Assembly (NCBI GenBank): GCA_031431125.1
Contig: JANPCX010000041.1
Coordinates: forward strand, 1 to 64,000
Length of the DNA: 64,000 nt
Origin: JANPCX01 sp031431125
GTDB lineage: Bacteria; Pseudomonadota; Gammaproteobacteria; Burkholderiales; Burkholderiaceae_C
Reading direction: 5' to 3'
In this document: positions 43,405 through 51,994 of the stretch, piece after piece
Position numbering within the stretch: position 1 is the first letter of the stretch
Layout: each line of letters opens with the position of its first letter
Made by a program: the position numbers and the translations under genes
Notes under the pieces: generated by a model
Seen by the model: the letters and a program-made list of their open reading frames with translations, nothing else
Told to the model about the DNA's origin: nothing
Databases searched by the model: none

Positions 43405-44361
43405 TCAGTTGCCTGAACCTTTAGACAGTGCTTTTTGGTGGCGTTCGATGAACTCGCGGTAGGTGTCGATGCCGCGCAATTGCAAGATGGTGTTGCGCAC
43501 GGCCGCCTCGACCAACACGGCCAAGTTGCGGCCCGCATCCACGGCGATGATGGCCTTGAGCACTTGCACACCCAGGATGTCCTCGTACAGCGGCTCATAG
43601 GGCAAACGCTCAAATTCCCGTTCCAGTGTTTCTTTGCGCACCAAATGCACGATGAGTTTGAGCCGCATTTTTCGGCGCACGGCCGTTTCACCAAAGATGG
43701 CTTTGATGTCCAGCAAGCCGATGCCGCGGACCTCCAGTAAATTGATCAGCAACTCGGGGCAGCGCCCTTCGAGTGATGTTTGCGACACGCGAAACAGGTC
43801 CACCGCATCGTCGGCGACCAAGCCGTGGCCGCGTGAGATCAGCTCCAGGCCCAATTCACTCTTGCCCAAGCCTGATTCGCCGGTAAGCAGCACACCCAGC
43901 CCAAGAATGTCCATGAACACACCGTGGCGCGTGGTGCGTTCGGCAAACAGCTGGGCCAGGTAAGTGCGCACCACATCGATGACATGGCCCGCGGACTCAT
44001 GCGTGACAAAGAGCGGGATGTCGGCCCGGTCGCACATGGCCACCAACCGATCAGGTGCCACCTGGCTGTCAGCCACGATGACCACGGGAGGTTCCAGGGT
44101 GACGATGCGCTGAATGCGGCGTTCTTGGTCGTCGTCGTTGCAGTCGAGCAAATAGGCAACCTCCCGGCGCCCCACGATTTGCACGCGATAGGGATGGATG
44201 TAATTGAGGTAGCCGATCAAATCCGCTGCCGACTGCGCGCTGCGCACCGCCGCTTCATCGAAGCGGCGCTCTGGATGCGCATGGCCTGCCACCCATTCCC
44301 AGCGCAAATTGGGTCGGTGTTCTTCAAACAGCGCTTCGGCGCTGATGACGGTGGGTTTCAA
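43405..44361 (-). CDS. hprK: HPr kinase/phosphorylase
   Basis: Phosphorylates HPr on serine and reverses it by phosphorolysis. The 318-residue product has the P-loop GESGLGKSELGLELI near residue 160, followed by the HprK signature VADDAVDLFRVS, LEVRGIGLLDIKAIFG and the C-terminal LAVLVEAAVRN. In beta-proteobacteria it works with PtsN and PTS proteins in nitrogen/carbon regulation. ptsN lies 33 bases upstream, same strand. Confidence 0.95.
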   Translation of the reverse strand: MKPTVISAEALFEEHRPNLRWEWVAGHAHPERRFDEAAVRSAQSAADLIGYLNYIHPYRVQIVGRREVAYLLDCNDDDQERRIQRIVTLEPPVVIVADSQVAPDRLVAMCDRADIPLFVTHESAGHVIDVVRTYLAQLFAERTTRHGVFMDILGLGVLLTGESGLGKSELGLELISRGHGLVADDAVDLFRVSQTSLEGRCPELLINLLEVRGIGLLDIKAIFGETAVRRKMRLKLIVHLVRKETLEREFERLPYEPLYEDILGVQVLKAIIAVDAGRNLAVLVEAAVRNTILQLRGIDTYREFIERHQKALSKGSGN

Positions 44362-44394
44362 TCGTGTCGCCCGTGCATGTTTCGGAGGTGGGCG

Positions 44395-44865
44395 TCAGGC
44401 CACCGATTGCAGTGGTTCCCAACGCGAAATCAACTCGTGGACCAGTGCAGCATCGGATTCCGTTTTGAGTCGTTCCCGGAGTTCGCGGTCGCTGAGCATT
44501 TCTGCGATTTCGGACAGGATCTCCAAATGCCGCTGTGTGGCGGCTTCGGGCACCAGCAGAAAAATCAACAACCCGACGGCCTCGTCGTCGGGCGCATCAA
44601 AAGGAATGGGTTGCCTCACACGCAGCACGGCGGCCAGGGGGGTTTTCAAACCTTTGATACGGCCATGGGGAATTGCCACGCCATGCCCCAGGCCCGTTGA
44701 GCCCAAACGTTCGCGCGCGAACAGATTGTCGGTGACCAGCCCTCGAGCCAATGCGTGTTGGTTCTCGAACACCAGGCCGGCATGTTCAAACGCTCTTTTT
44801 TTGCTGGTGGCATCCACGTCCACCAGGACATTGGCTGCGGGCAAGATGGCGGCAAGACGGTTCAT
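44395..44865 (-). CDS. ptsN: Nitrogen PTS component EIIA-Ntr
   Basis: The 156-residue product shows the EIIA-Ntr fold with active-site His in GHGVAIPHGRIKGL, preceded by LFARERLGSTGL and followed by FLLVPEAATQRHLEIL. It receives phosphate from NPr/HPr and regulates metabolism and potassium transport rather than transporting sugars. It forms an operon with hprK. hpf is 240 bases upstream but has its own terminator between, so ptsN-hprK is probably an independent unit. Confidence 0.94.
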   Translation of the reverse strand: MNRLAAILPAANVLVDVDATSKKRAFEHAGLVFENQHALARGLVTDNLFARERLGSTGLGHGVAIPHGRIKGLKTPLAAVLRVRQPIPFDAPDDEAVGLLIFLLVPEAATQRHLEILSEIAEMLSDRELRERLKTESDAALVHELISRWEPLQSVA

Positions 44866-45052
44866 CGGTACTTCCTGCGCGCCACAGAAGTGAGTTGATG
44901 CGGCGCTGTGTCGTGTGGCAAATTATAAAAACCTGCGGCAAAGCCCCAACTTCAGTGGGCTCGGACCTTCGAACTTGATTGTGCACAGGCTGTTGCGTCG
45001 CAGCAATGCCCTGATCCGGGGACGGTGTTGCTTTTTGAATAACGTTTGGCGA

Positions 45053-45083
45053 CAAAAAAGCGGCCACACAGGCCGCTTTGCAC
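45053..45083 (-). terminator. Intrinsic terminator of hpf
   Basis: Read on the minus strand, AAAGCGGCC pairs with GGCCGCTTT around TGTGT and is followed by a T-run (the plus strand shows AAAAAA before GCGGCC). It lies about 20 bases after the hpf stop. Confidence 0.85.
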
Positions 45084-45104
45084 TTGCTGAAACCGTGATG
45101 GAGT

Positions 45105-45446
45105 TCACATCAGGCTGGCGTCCAATCGTTTTGCCGACGCGTGGTGGTGGTTTTGCAGCTTGTCTTTGTGACGAAGTACTTGCCGGTCCAGCTTGTCCAT
45201 CAGTTGGTCAATGGCGGCGTACAGGTCTTCGTGGGAATGTTCAACGAAGATTTCTTTGCCTTTGGCGTGAAGTGTGACCTCGGCGCGCTGGCGGCGTTCT
45301 TTCTCTTTTTGTTTCTCGACCGACAACAACACGCTGACATCGACCACTTGGTCGAAGTGGCGGGTAACGCGGTCTAGTTTTGTGAGCACATACTCTCGCA
45401 GAGCTGGCGTGACCTCGAGGTGATGACCACTGATCGTCAAGTTCAT
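45105..45446 (-). CDS. hpf: Ribosome hibernation promoting factor
   Basis: The 113-residue product is the short form of HPF/RaiA: MNLTISGHHLEVTPALREYV, HFDQVVDVSVLLSVEKQKEK, and AEVTLHAKGKEIFVE with DLYAAIDQLMDKLDRQVLRHKDK. It binds the 30S subunit in stationary phase to inactivate ribosomes. It normally sits next to rpoN and ptsN; here ptsN follows but rpoN is not upstream. A Rho-independent terminator isolates it from ptsN. Confidence 0.94.
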   Translation of the reverse strand: MNLTISGHHLEVTPALREYVLTKLDRVTRHFDQVVDVSVLLSVEKQKEKERRQRAEVTLHAKGKEIFVEHSHEDLYAAIDQLMDKLDRQVLRHKDKLQNHHHASAKRLDASLM

Positions 45447-45657
45447 GAAGACTCCTTTTCAACGGGCTGGGGGAAACGCTGGAAGGTCAAACAAGTACTT
45501 CAAATTGCCGTAATTTCTAAGAGCTGTCCGGGCCAGTGTGCACCTCTTTTGTTGGCCACGCAAGCGGCTTTTCGCACTCGCAAACCGGCAGTTACGAAAA
45601 TGCGCTTGCCCGTCCAAGACCGCACGTTTCTGGGGTTTTGCTGACTCGCGCCAGTGA
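45447..45657. other. Intergenic stretch between hpf and the corA leader
   Basis: No gene is supported. It should contain the divergent hpf promoter, but I do not see a convincing one. Confidence 0.5.
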
Positions 45658-45831
45658 CATAATCTCGCATCCAAACTTTGGAGCCTGTTTTGGACGTCCC
45701 GCCTAGTCGCTGACCGTCCGCTCCTAGGGTGTTGCGTTTCTTGCGCACGCCAGCATGAAGGGAGTGAGACGGTCGCGTGTTTTTCCCGCCACCTTCACCC
45801 CTGCCGCACTTGCTGCGCTGCTGGAGCCCCC
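45658..45831 (+). promoter_or_regulatory. corA promoter and structured leader, possible attenuator
   Basis: A -10-like CATAAT (45658-45663) would start transcription about 160 bases before corA. The leader can fold in two exclusive ways. Structure A pairs GGAGC (45680-45684) with GCTCC (45720-45724) and GGACG (45692-45696) with CGTCC (45715-45719). Structure B pairs CGC and GACCGTC (45708-45718) and CTCC (45721-45724) with GGAG (45761-45764), GACGGTC (45768-45774) and GCG, followed by TGTTTTT, a terminator-like end. A would prevent B, a riboswitch-like layout. No known Mg riboswitch class is recognisable. Confidence 0.45.
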
Positions 45832-46794
45832 ATGCTCAACGTGTTTTCGCTGGCCAACGGCCGCTTGTTCCAAGAAGAAATTGAAAGCCTGGCTGAGTTG
45901 GCCCAGGCGCAGCCGGTTTGGGTCGACCTGGAGTCCCCGACTGCTGAAGAGAAGAGCTGGATCACCCAGCGCTTCGAGCTCACCATTCCCGAAGACGCCG
46001 TGGACGACGACTTGGAAGAGTCGGCGCGTTTTTACGAGGAAGACAACGGCGAGCTGCACATCCGCTCCGACTTTTTGATCGACGACGACGTCACGCCACG
46101 CAACGTTCGTGTGGCTTTCATCTTGCATCGAGGGGTACTGTTCTCGGTCCACGAAGAGGACCTGCCGGTTTTTCGCTTGCTGCGTTTGCGTGCAAGGCGC
46201 ATTCCCGCGTTGATTGAAGATGCGAAAGACGTGCTGCTCAAGTTGTATGACGCCGATGCCGAGTACAGCGCCGATGCCTTGGAAGGCATCTACGACAGTT
46301 TGGAATTGGTCAGCCGTCGTTTGCTCAAACAGGATGTGAACGACACGGCCGCTGGCGAAGCACTCAACGCCATTGCCAGAGAAGAAGACTTGAATGGGCG
46401 CATTCGCCGCAACGTGATGGACACCCGCCGCGCGGTGAGTTTCATGATGCGCAGCCGCATGCTGGGGGCCGAGCAATTCGAAGAAGCGCGGCAAATTTTG
46501 CGCGACATTGACTCGCTCGATAGCCACACCACTTTTCTCTTCGACAAGATCAACTTCTTGATGAACGCCAGTGTGGGTTTCATCAACATCAATCAGAACA
46601 AAATCATCAAGATTTTCTCGGTGGCCAGCGTCGCGCTGTTGCCGCCGACGCTGATTGCAAGCGTCTACGGCATGAACTTCGCTGCGATGCCCGAGTTGAG
46701 TTGGAAGTATGGGTACGCGTTTGCCATCTGTCTCATGGTGGCGTCCGTGGCGGCCCCCTTCATTTATTTTCGGCGCAAGGGTTGGTTGCGTTAA
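45832..46794 (+). CDS. corA: CorA-family magnesium/cobalt transporter
   Basis: The 320-residue product is a pentameric Mg channel subunit: a large acidic cytoplasmic N-terminal domain (residues 1-255), then two C-terminal membrane helices with the selectivity motif YGMNF between them, and a basic C-terminus (RRKGWLR). The length is typical. The ATG follows a long structured leader, suggesting control by attenuation. A weak terminator follows at 46798. Confidence 0.94.
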   Translation: MLNVFSLANGRLFQEEIESLAELAQAQPVWVDLESPTAEEKSWITQRFELTIPEDAVDDDLEESARFYEEDNGELHIRSDFLIDDDVTPRNVRVAFILHRGVLFSVHEEDLPVFRLLRLRARRIPALIEDAKDVLLKLYDADAEYSADALEGIYDSLELVSRRLLKQDVNDTAAGEALNAIAREEDLNGRIRRNVMDTRRAVSFMMRSRMLGAEQFEEARQILRDIDSLDSHTTFLFDKINFLMNASVGFININQNKIIKIFSVASVALLPPTLIASVYGMNFAAMPELSWKYGYAFAICLMVASVAAPFIYFRRKGWLR

Positions 46795-46797
46795 GGG

Positions 46798-46830
46798 TGC
46801 TCTGCAAGGGTTATGCAGAGCATTCTTACT
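46798..46830 (+). terminator. Probable corA terminator
   Basis: TGCTCTGC (46798-46805) and GCAGAGCA (46815-46822) form an 8-bp stem with a 9-base loop, followed by a moderately T-rich TTCTTACTT. Confidence 0.55.
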
Positions 46831-46980
46831 TAAAGGTTCGCGTTACGGCTTTGGCTCAGCTTCAAGTTAGGGATTGCAAAATGCCAAATATTCCCGGACG
46901 ACTTGTCGAGTTTCTTTACGTCATACTCCCTGGGGAATCGATTGTCGTTAAAGTACCTTATAAATCAATGACTTAAAATA

Positions 46981-46996
46981 TGGCCTGAAAGTTGCT
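46981..46996 (+). promoter_or_regulatory. Sigma-54 promoter of the PEP-CTERM gene
   Basis: TGGCCTG-AAAG-TTGCT matches the -24/-12 consensus, with exactly 10 bases between GG and GC. Transcription would start near 47008, about 63 bases before the ATG at 47071. PEP-CTERM genes are known to be often controlled by sigma-54 with the PrsK/PrsR pair, which fits. Confidence 0.7.
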
Positions 46997-47070
46997 AATG
47001 GTTGAATAGTGCCGCTGGGCGCCTCAAGAAAATCGGTATCCACCTCATTCAAGAATCAATAAGGAATCAC

Positions 47071-47730
47071 ATGTCAGTTCGTAATGCAATCGCTTCAGCA
47101 ATTCTGGGCTTGGGTTTGGCAGGTGCTGCCATCGCTGTGCCCGTGGTCACGGTCGGTGGCACCGCGGTGGCAGGCCAAGGTCAAACCTCTAGCCAATCTG
47201 GCGTCACGGTTTTGGACTTCAACACCAATGTGTTGCCTGTTGGCGTGACCCTCACTGCTGCTTCCAGCAACCTGGTGACGGGCGACTTGGCCGGTGTTTA
47301 CGCTGCCCCTCCCGGTGACACTTCTCGTTACTTGACGGTGAGCCCAGCGTCCGGTACCCCTGTGAGCATCACCCTGGCCACCGCCGCGAACTACATCGGT
47401 TTTTACGCCGGTAGCTTGGATGTCTTCAATTTGATCCAGTTCTACAACGGCGCAACCTTGGTGTCCTCCTACACGGGCTTCGACCTGGCACTTCTCGCCG
47501 GTGTGCCTGCATCAGGCGACCAGTCTATTGGCCGTTACTTCAATGTGTTTGAGTCGGGCAATAGCTTCACTACCGTGCTGCTGACCTCAAGCCAAAACGC
47601 GTTTGAGTTGGACAACTTCGCCATCGGTGTTGCGCCTCCTCCTACAGACATTCCCCTGCCAGGCACCTTGTCTTTGTTCGGTTTGGGCCTGATTGCCGCC
47701 GCTGTCGGTCGCGCCAAAGCGAAGAAGTAA
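47071..47730 (+). CDS. PEP-CTERM-tagged secreted protein
   Basis: A 219-residue exported protein: signal peptide (NAIASAILGLGLAGAAIA), a body rich in Thr, Ser, Gly and Val resembling a beta-sandwich (ANYIGFYAGSLDVFNLIQFY, SQNAFELDNFAIG), and a C-terminal tag of DIPLPGT, a hydrophobic helix and the basic end GRAKAKK. The tag directs processing by an exosortase and anchoring or release at the surface, often linked with exopolysaccharide and floc formation. The ATG at 47071 has AAGGAA upstream. A sigma-54 promoter precedes it and a strong terminator follows. Confidence 0.85.
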   Translation: MSVRNAIASAILGLGLAGAAIAVPVVTVGGTAVAGQGQTSSQSGVTVLDFNTNVLPVGVTLTAASSNLVTGDLAGVYAAPPGDTSRYLTVSPASGTPVSITLATAANYIGFYAGSLDVFNLIQFYNGATLVSSYTGFDLALLAGVPASGDQSIGRYFNVFESGNSFTTVLLTSSQNAFELDNFAIGVAPPPTDIPLPGTLSLFGLGLIAAAVGRAKAKK

Positions 47731-47753
47731 ATCGGTTCGTCGGCTCCTGGAGC

Positions 47754-47788
47754 AAAAAGAGGCTTGAAGATTTCAAGCCTCTTTTTTT
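47754..47788. terminator. Strong bidirectional intrinsic terminator
   Basis: AAAAAGAGGCTTGAA (47754-47768) pairs with TTCAAGCCTCTTTTT, leaving a loop of about three bases, followed by more T. It separates the PEP-CTERM gene from the convergent lipid operon and may end both. Confidence 0.9.
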
Positions 47789-47825
47789 GCACCCGCAGCT
47801 TAGAGGGCGTGTCGTTGGATCGCAG

Positions 47826-48845
47826 TCAAGGGTTGTTAGACAGCACTGACTTGATGTGCTGCCCCAATGCTGTCGCGCTGAGCCAAGCGCGTTCTAATCC
47901 CAAGAGGTCTTTGCCCGCGTGCCACGCGTCACCGCAGGCACCCAATTGAAGTTCCGAGTCCCATCCGAAGGGTTCAGATCGCGGCGTGGGTACTTGTGCA
48001 TAGCGCCAGAGGTGTGCCGCAGTCCAAGACGGGCGGGCCAAGCGCACCCCCGTGGTCTGTGCAAACGCGTCCAACAAGCGCTGCGTGACGGCATTGGGGC
48101 TCGCGTCTAGATTGTTGGCGGACCAGTCCGCACCCGCGTGCAACACCCACCCTGTACCACCCTCGTGCGGTGCCTCGGGCGCAGCAGCACGGCCAGGGCG
48201 GTGGTCCTGGCAAATGGCCAGAGCCAAAGGAGCCAAAGGTTCGTCGCTGCTCAGCATCGACTGCCTGACCGGCAATGGATTCGGCCAATACGCCATGACG
48301 GTCCAGCACGGGTCGCTGCGCGTCAGTCGCATGGCTTGGGTCAGAGTTTCCGAAGGGGCAAGCAAGGGGGCGGCCTGCTCCGCGGGTGTTGCGACCACCA
48401 CCATGTCGAACAGTCGCGTAGGCGCCGCTTGTAAATCGGGGCCATCGAGTGCTCGCAGCCGCCAGGCGCTGCCCTCTCGTTCCAGGGCCGCAATGTGGGT
48501 GGCGGTCTTCACAGCCAATCCCTGGGCTGCATGGCGCATCCATGCGTTCATGAAGGGTTGGCCGACCCAGGAACGGCCGCTGCCGATGCTGGCGACGACG
48601 CCCATGTTTTGCAGCTGATTCAGTTGTTCTGTGAACTGCGCGCTGAGGGCCTGGGTGTGAGGGGCACCGTGGTCAAACCAACCGGCTTGGTTGCGGCGCG
48701 TTGCACAGCGTCCGCCAGGGCCTTTGCTTTTGTCGAATACCGCAACCTGATGGCCTTGGCTTTGGAGGTGAGCAGCGACTGTCAGTCCAGCCAGACCAGC
48801 CCCAATGACGGCGATGGATTTAACCTGGCCCGGCCGGTGGGTCAC
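47826..48845 (-). CDS. NAD(P)/FAD-dependent oxidoreductase (renalase-like)
   Basis: A 339-residue flavoprotein with N-terminal Rossmann motif IAVIGAGLAGLTVAAHL, the dinucleotide-binding continuation VAVFDKSKGPGGRCATRR, and the C-terminal GDAW...GLERAWLSATALG flavin-contacting segment. This matches the renalase-like/amine-oxidase-related group; the substrate is unknown. GTG 48845 is chosen because it overlaps the upstream stop (GTGA); an in-frame TTG at 48869 is the alternative. It is the last gene of the operon that starts near 56232. Confidence 0.85.
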   Translation of the reverse strand: MTHRPGQVKSIAVIGAGLAGLTVAAHLQSQGHQVAVFDKSKGPGGRCATRRNQAGWFDHGAPHTQALSAQFTEQLNQLQNMGVVASIGSGRSWVGQPFMNAWMRHAAQGLAVKTATHIAALEREGSAWRLRALDGPDLQAAPTRLFDMVVVATPAEQAAPLLAPSETLTQAMRLTRSDPCWTVMAYWPNPLPVRQSMLSSDEPLAPLALAICQDHRPGRAAAPEAPHEGGTGWVLHAGADWSANNLDASPNAVTQRLLDAFAQTTGVRLARPSWTAAHLWRYAQVPTPRSEPFGWDSELQLGACGDAWHAGKDLLGLERAWLSATALGQHIKSVLSNNP

Positions 48846-49282
48846 GACCTGGCCTTCTTCTTGAGCCAACGCATCAGACTGCCGAGCACGGGCAACTTCT
48901 CATACAACTCTTCGGCGGCGTCCCAGTAGTCTCGGTGCCAGGTGATGAGTCCTTGCGCATCCATTTTGAGATGGGAAGCCCCGTGTATGGTTTGGAGCAC
49001 GTCGCGGCTGCGCTGAAAGCGGAACAAGAAGTCCCAGGTCAAAAAACACTCGTGACCTTGAACCAGGGCTTGGTTCACGACAAAACGTGGTTCGTGCAAG
49101 GTGCTGAACATGTGCTGAAACACGCGCTGCACGGCTTTCAATCCTTGCGCTTCGTTGAACGGGTCTTTGAATTTGACCTGTGCGTGGTAGATGCGGTTCA
49201 GGTGTTTCAAGTCTGAGGGACTGAGGGTTTCAAATTGCATGATGATGCGCGCCACACGCGCATCGCTGCACTCTACGGTCAT
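48842..49282 (-). CDS. NTF2-like (SnoaL-type) protein
   Basis: The 146-residue product has a cone-shaped NTF2/SnoaL-like fold signature: LNRIYHAQVKFKDPFNEAQGL near the N-terminus, a central FLTWDFLFRF and ITWHRDYWDAAEELYEKLP. Such proteins act as small-molecule isomerases, cyclases or accessory factors. The start at 49282 has AGGAG eight bases upstream. It is conserved next to SDR and Cfa genes in light-inducible clusters of other proteobacteria. The substrate is unknown. Confidence 0.82.
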   Translation of the reverse strand: MTVECSDARVARIIMQFETLSPSDLKHLNRIYHAQVKFKDPFNEAQGLKAVQRVFQHMFSTLHEPRFVVNQALVQGHECFLTWDFLFRFQRSRDVLQTIHGASHLKMDAQGLITWHRDYWDAAEELYEKLPVLGSLMRWLKKKARS

Positions 49283-49323
49283 GGTGTTTCTCCTGCGGAA
49301 CTTCGGGCTTGAGGCGCGGTTGA

Positions 49324-50097
49324 CTACAACCCTGTGAATCTGCGCACCACACTGAAATACACGGTGTAGGGCAGATGACGCAAGGCTTTCATCCACAGGG
49401 TAAACCGTTTGGGAAAGTGAATCTCAAACTGTCCCTTGGCCCAGCCCTTTAATATCGCCTGCGCAGCTTCTCGGGTGCTGATCAGAGCGGGCATTTTGAA
49501 CTTGTTTTGCGCCGTCAAGGGCGTCTCCACAAAGCCCGGATTGACCAGCGATACGCCGACGCCCAGAGGTTGTAAGTCGAGGTACAAGGTTTCCGCCAAA
49601 TTGATGAGTGCCGCCTTGGTCGGGCCATAGCCCAGCCCCTGGGGCAGGCCGCGAAAGCCGGCCACGCTGCTGACCAAACTCAGATGACCTTGGCGGCGTT
49701 GGGTGAAAACGGGCAACACGACGTCGAGCAAATGCAAAGCGCCGATCACGTTGATGTTTTGGTGCTTGAGCATCTCGTCCAGGTCGTAGGCATCGGCGCG
49801 CATGGCTTTGTAGTGGCCTGCGCAGTACATGGCCAAATCCAGGTGGCCGTAGAGCGCGAGGATGCGCCGCATCGCCGCTTGCATGGACGGTCGATCAGTG
49901 GCGTCCAGCGGCAAACCAACGCTGCCGGGGAAACGCTGCTCGAACTCTGCCAGGATGGCCTCGTTGCGTGCCGACACGATGACTTGCGCACCTAAGGCAT
50001 GCAACTGCTCTGCCAGTGCCCGGCCGATGCCGCTCGAAGCACCGACCAGCCACACCACCTGACCGCGCCAGTTGTTCAGTCTAGGGTTCAGCGCCAT
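49324..50097 (-). CDS. Short-chain dehydrogenase/reductase
   Basis: A 257-residue SDR with nucleotide site VGASSGIGRALAEQL, the catalytic Ser in LVSSVAGF and active Tyr/Lys in GYGPTKAAL, then NPGFVETPL. It probably oxidises or reduces a lipid-linked hydroxyl or keto group, given its neighbours. Its start is 3 bases from the DUF3833 stop, firmly within the operon. The C-terminal 45 residues are basic and hydrophobic (FPKRFTLWMKALRHLPYTVY), suggesting membrane contact. Confidence 0.9.
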   Translation of the reverse strand: MALNPRLNNWRGQVVWLVGASSGIGRALAEQLHALGAQVIVSARNEAILAEFEQRFPGSVGLPLDATDRPSMQAAMRRILALYGHLDLAMYCAGHYKAMRADAYDLDEMLKHQNINVIGALHLLDVVLPVFTQRRQGHLSLVSSVAGFRGLPQGLGYGPTKAALINLAETLYLDLQPLGVGVSLVNPGFVETPLTAQNKFKMPALISTREAAQAILKGWAKGQFEIHFPKRFTLWMKALRHLPYTVYFSVVRRFTGL

Positions 50098-50100
50098 GGA

Positions 50101-50673
50101 TTACTTCTTATAGAACGCGAGGGTGACTTCACCCAGGCGAAAGCCGAATTTACTCATCACCGCTTTGTTCAGCATGACGCGCTCGTCCATCAGATACATC
50201 CAATCGTCGAATTGCACTTCGTAGACCGTTCCATCGACGGGCAGGTTCAAGGTGTACTTCCACTGGAAGGCATTGCCCGCCACTTGGCCTTGGGCCTGCC
50301 CTTTTACATCGTCTGCGGTGCCGGTGTAGCGGCCGTCTGCCAGTCGAGTCAGGCGCCAAATGCGGCGCTCTTTTTTGCCGTCGCTGTAGGTGAAATCTTC
50401 ATCCAGCACACCTTGGTCACCTTGCCAGCTGCATTTCATCAGCACCGTGAAGCGCCGTACGACTTTGCCTGAGCGGTCGGTGAACAAGCCGTGTGCGACC
50501 AACTCGCCGTTGAAGTAGTCACGCAGATCGAGCAGCGGCTTCTCGGCCGCGTAATCGCTCGGTTTGGGGTCGGCCGCGCATCCGCCGAGCAGACCTGCGG
50601 TGGCAACCACGGCCAGCGTTGGCAGTGCAGTGGTGCGCAGCCACTGGCGCCGCGCAAGACTCTGTTGTGACAT
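50101..50673 (-). CDS. DUF3833 family lipoprotein
   Basis: The 190-residue product has a lipoprotein signal with lipobox LLGGC, preceded by an RRQWLRTT basic N-terminus, then the DUF3833 body: DYFNGELVAHGLFTDRSGKV, EDFTYSDGKKERRIW, DDVKGQAQGQVAGNAF and VMLNKAVMSKFGFRLGEVTL. The lipocalin-like beta content suggests lipid binding in the periplasm, but function is unproven. It sits 4 bases after the MFS-type transporter gene. Confidence 0.85.
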   Translation of the reverse strand: MSQQSLARRQWLRTTALPTLAVVATAGLLGGCAADPKPSDYAAEKPLLDLRDYFNGELVAHGLFTDRSGKVVRRFTVLMKCSWQGDQGVLDEDFTYSDGKKERRIWRLTRLADGRYTGTADDVKGQAQGQVAGNAFQWKYTLNLPVDGTVYEVQFDDWMYLMDERVMLNKAVMSKFGFRLGEVTLAFYKK

Positions 50674-50677
50674 TCGA

Positions 50678-51994
50678 TTACTCCGGAGTTCTAGGGTGTA
50701 TCCAATAGCGCCAGAGCAAGCCTGCGGCCAATAACTTCAAGGCGCAAGGCAAAAGGCAATAAGCCCAGGTCAGCGCTGCAAGTGCCTGTGCCGACTGGTT
50801 GCCCGGCGTGTAACCCCACCACTGCAGCAGCGGCAGTGCCAGGCCAGCGGCCAAGGCCAAATTGAGTTTGGTGGCGAAATTCCACCAACCAAAGTAAGCG
50901 CCTTCTGCCAAACCGCCATGGCCTGCACGCTGGATCACACCAGCCAAGAGCGCGCTGGGCAAGGTCAAATCGGCACCCAAGGCCAGGCCACTGAGAATGC
51001 AAACGGCGGTAAAGCCGGCGACATCGCCCGCCCCCAGGGCCGTGGCCCATACGAATACCGCCACCGACAACCCCATGCCCAGCAGCCAGCTGCGTGACAA
51101 GCCCAAGGCCTTCACCGCACGCACCCACAGCGGCACCGACAGGCCAGCGGCCGCAAAGTAGCTCGCCAGGAACAAGGCCTCGTGCTGCGGCGACTGCAGT
51201 CTGTCGGCGATGAAAAAAAGCACCAAGGTGGCGGGTATGGCGCTGGCTGTTCCATTGACCAGGTATACCGCCAACAAACGCCGAAACGCCGGTGTTTGGA
51301 AAGGCAAGTTCATGGACACCGTCTGGGTCGCAGTGACAGGCGACGCCAGCGGGCGCGGTGAGAACCACAGCAGGACCAGCCCCAAGGCCAAGGTCAGGGC
51401 GAACACAGTGGCTGTAACGGCCATGCCCGCTTGGGCACTGAGAACGCTGGCCAGCAGCACGCCCAGAAGTGCCAAGCCTTCGCGCCACCCGACGATGCTG
51501 GCGCGCTGCGCACTGTCACCGCCAAGTCGCGCGCCCCAACTCTGGTGAACCACGGTGACCACACTGAAGCTCAAATACGTCAGCACCAAACAAAAGGCGC
51601 ACCATACGAGCACGGTATTCGCATCCGCGCGCGCAGGCGGTGGCGGGAAAAATAGCAGGACGAATCCCAGGGCGAGCAACACAGCCGCGCCCAACGCGGC
51701 GCGCCACGCTTGGGTTGAAGACCGCCCCAACAACCTGTCTACCCAGCGGCCGATGAAAGGGTCGGCCACCGCGTCGAGCAGCCGTGTGAGCAGCAGCACC
51801 ACACCCAAGGTGGCCAAGGCCACACCAAACTCGCGGGCGTAATAGGGTGGCAGCACGACATACAGCGGCAGCGCCACAAAAGCCAATGGCAAACCCAAAC
51901 CACCATAAGCCAGGCCTTGCTGCGAGCCGCCTCGCCACAAAGGGGTGGTTTGGATTTCAGCTGGCGTTGAAGCCGTCTTCAACGCGGCGGTCAT
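50678..51994 (-). CDS. MFS/GPH-type transporter
   Basis: A 438-residue integral membrane protein with about 12 hydrophobic helices. LPLYVVLPPYYAREFGVALATLGVVLLLTRLLDAVADPFIGRWVD carries the GPH-like DAVADPFIG signature, and later GGLAEGAYFGWWNFATKLNLAL. In this operon it probably moves a lipid or lipid precursor, not a sugar. Its start overlaps the chalcone-isomerase-like gene (ATGA). Confidence 0.85.
   Translation of the reverse strand: MTAALKTASTPAEIQTTPLWRGGSQQGLAYGGLGLPLAFVALPLYVVLPPYYAREFGVALATLGVVLLLTRLLDAVADPFIGRWVDRLLGRSSTQAWRAALGAAVLLALGFVLLFFPPPPARADANTVLVWCAFCLVLTYLSFSVVTVVHQSWGARLGGDSAQRASIVGWREGLALLGVLLASVLSAQAGMAVTATVFALTLALGLVLLWFSPRPLASPVTATQTVSMNLPFQTPAFRRLLAVYLVNGTASAIPATLVLFFIADRLQSPQHEALFLASYFAAAGLSVPLWVRAVKALGLSRSWLLGMGLSVAVFVWATALGAGDVAGFTAVCILSGLALGADLTLPSALLAGVIQRAGHGGLAEGAYFGWWNFATKLNLALAAGLALPLLQWWGYTPGNQSAQALAALTWAYCLLPCALKLLAAGLLWRYWIHPRTPE

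Noticed and set aside
45755..46078. 107-codon frame starting in the corA leader and overlapping corA out of frame
   Set aside because: Its start lies in the predicted hairpin, there is no good RBS, and the part inside corA is a shadow. A short leader peptide remains possible but unsupported.
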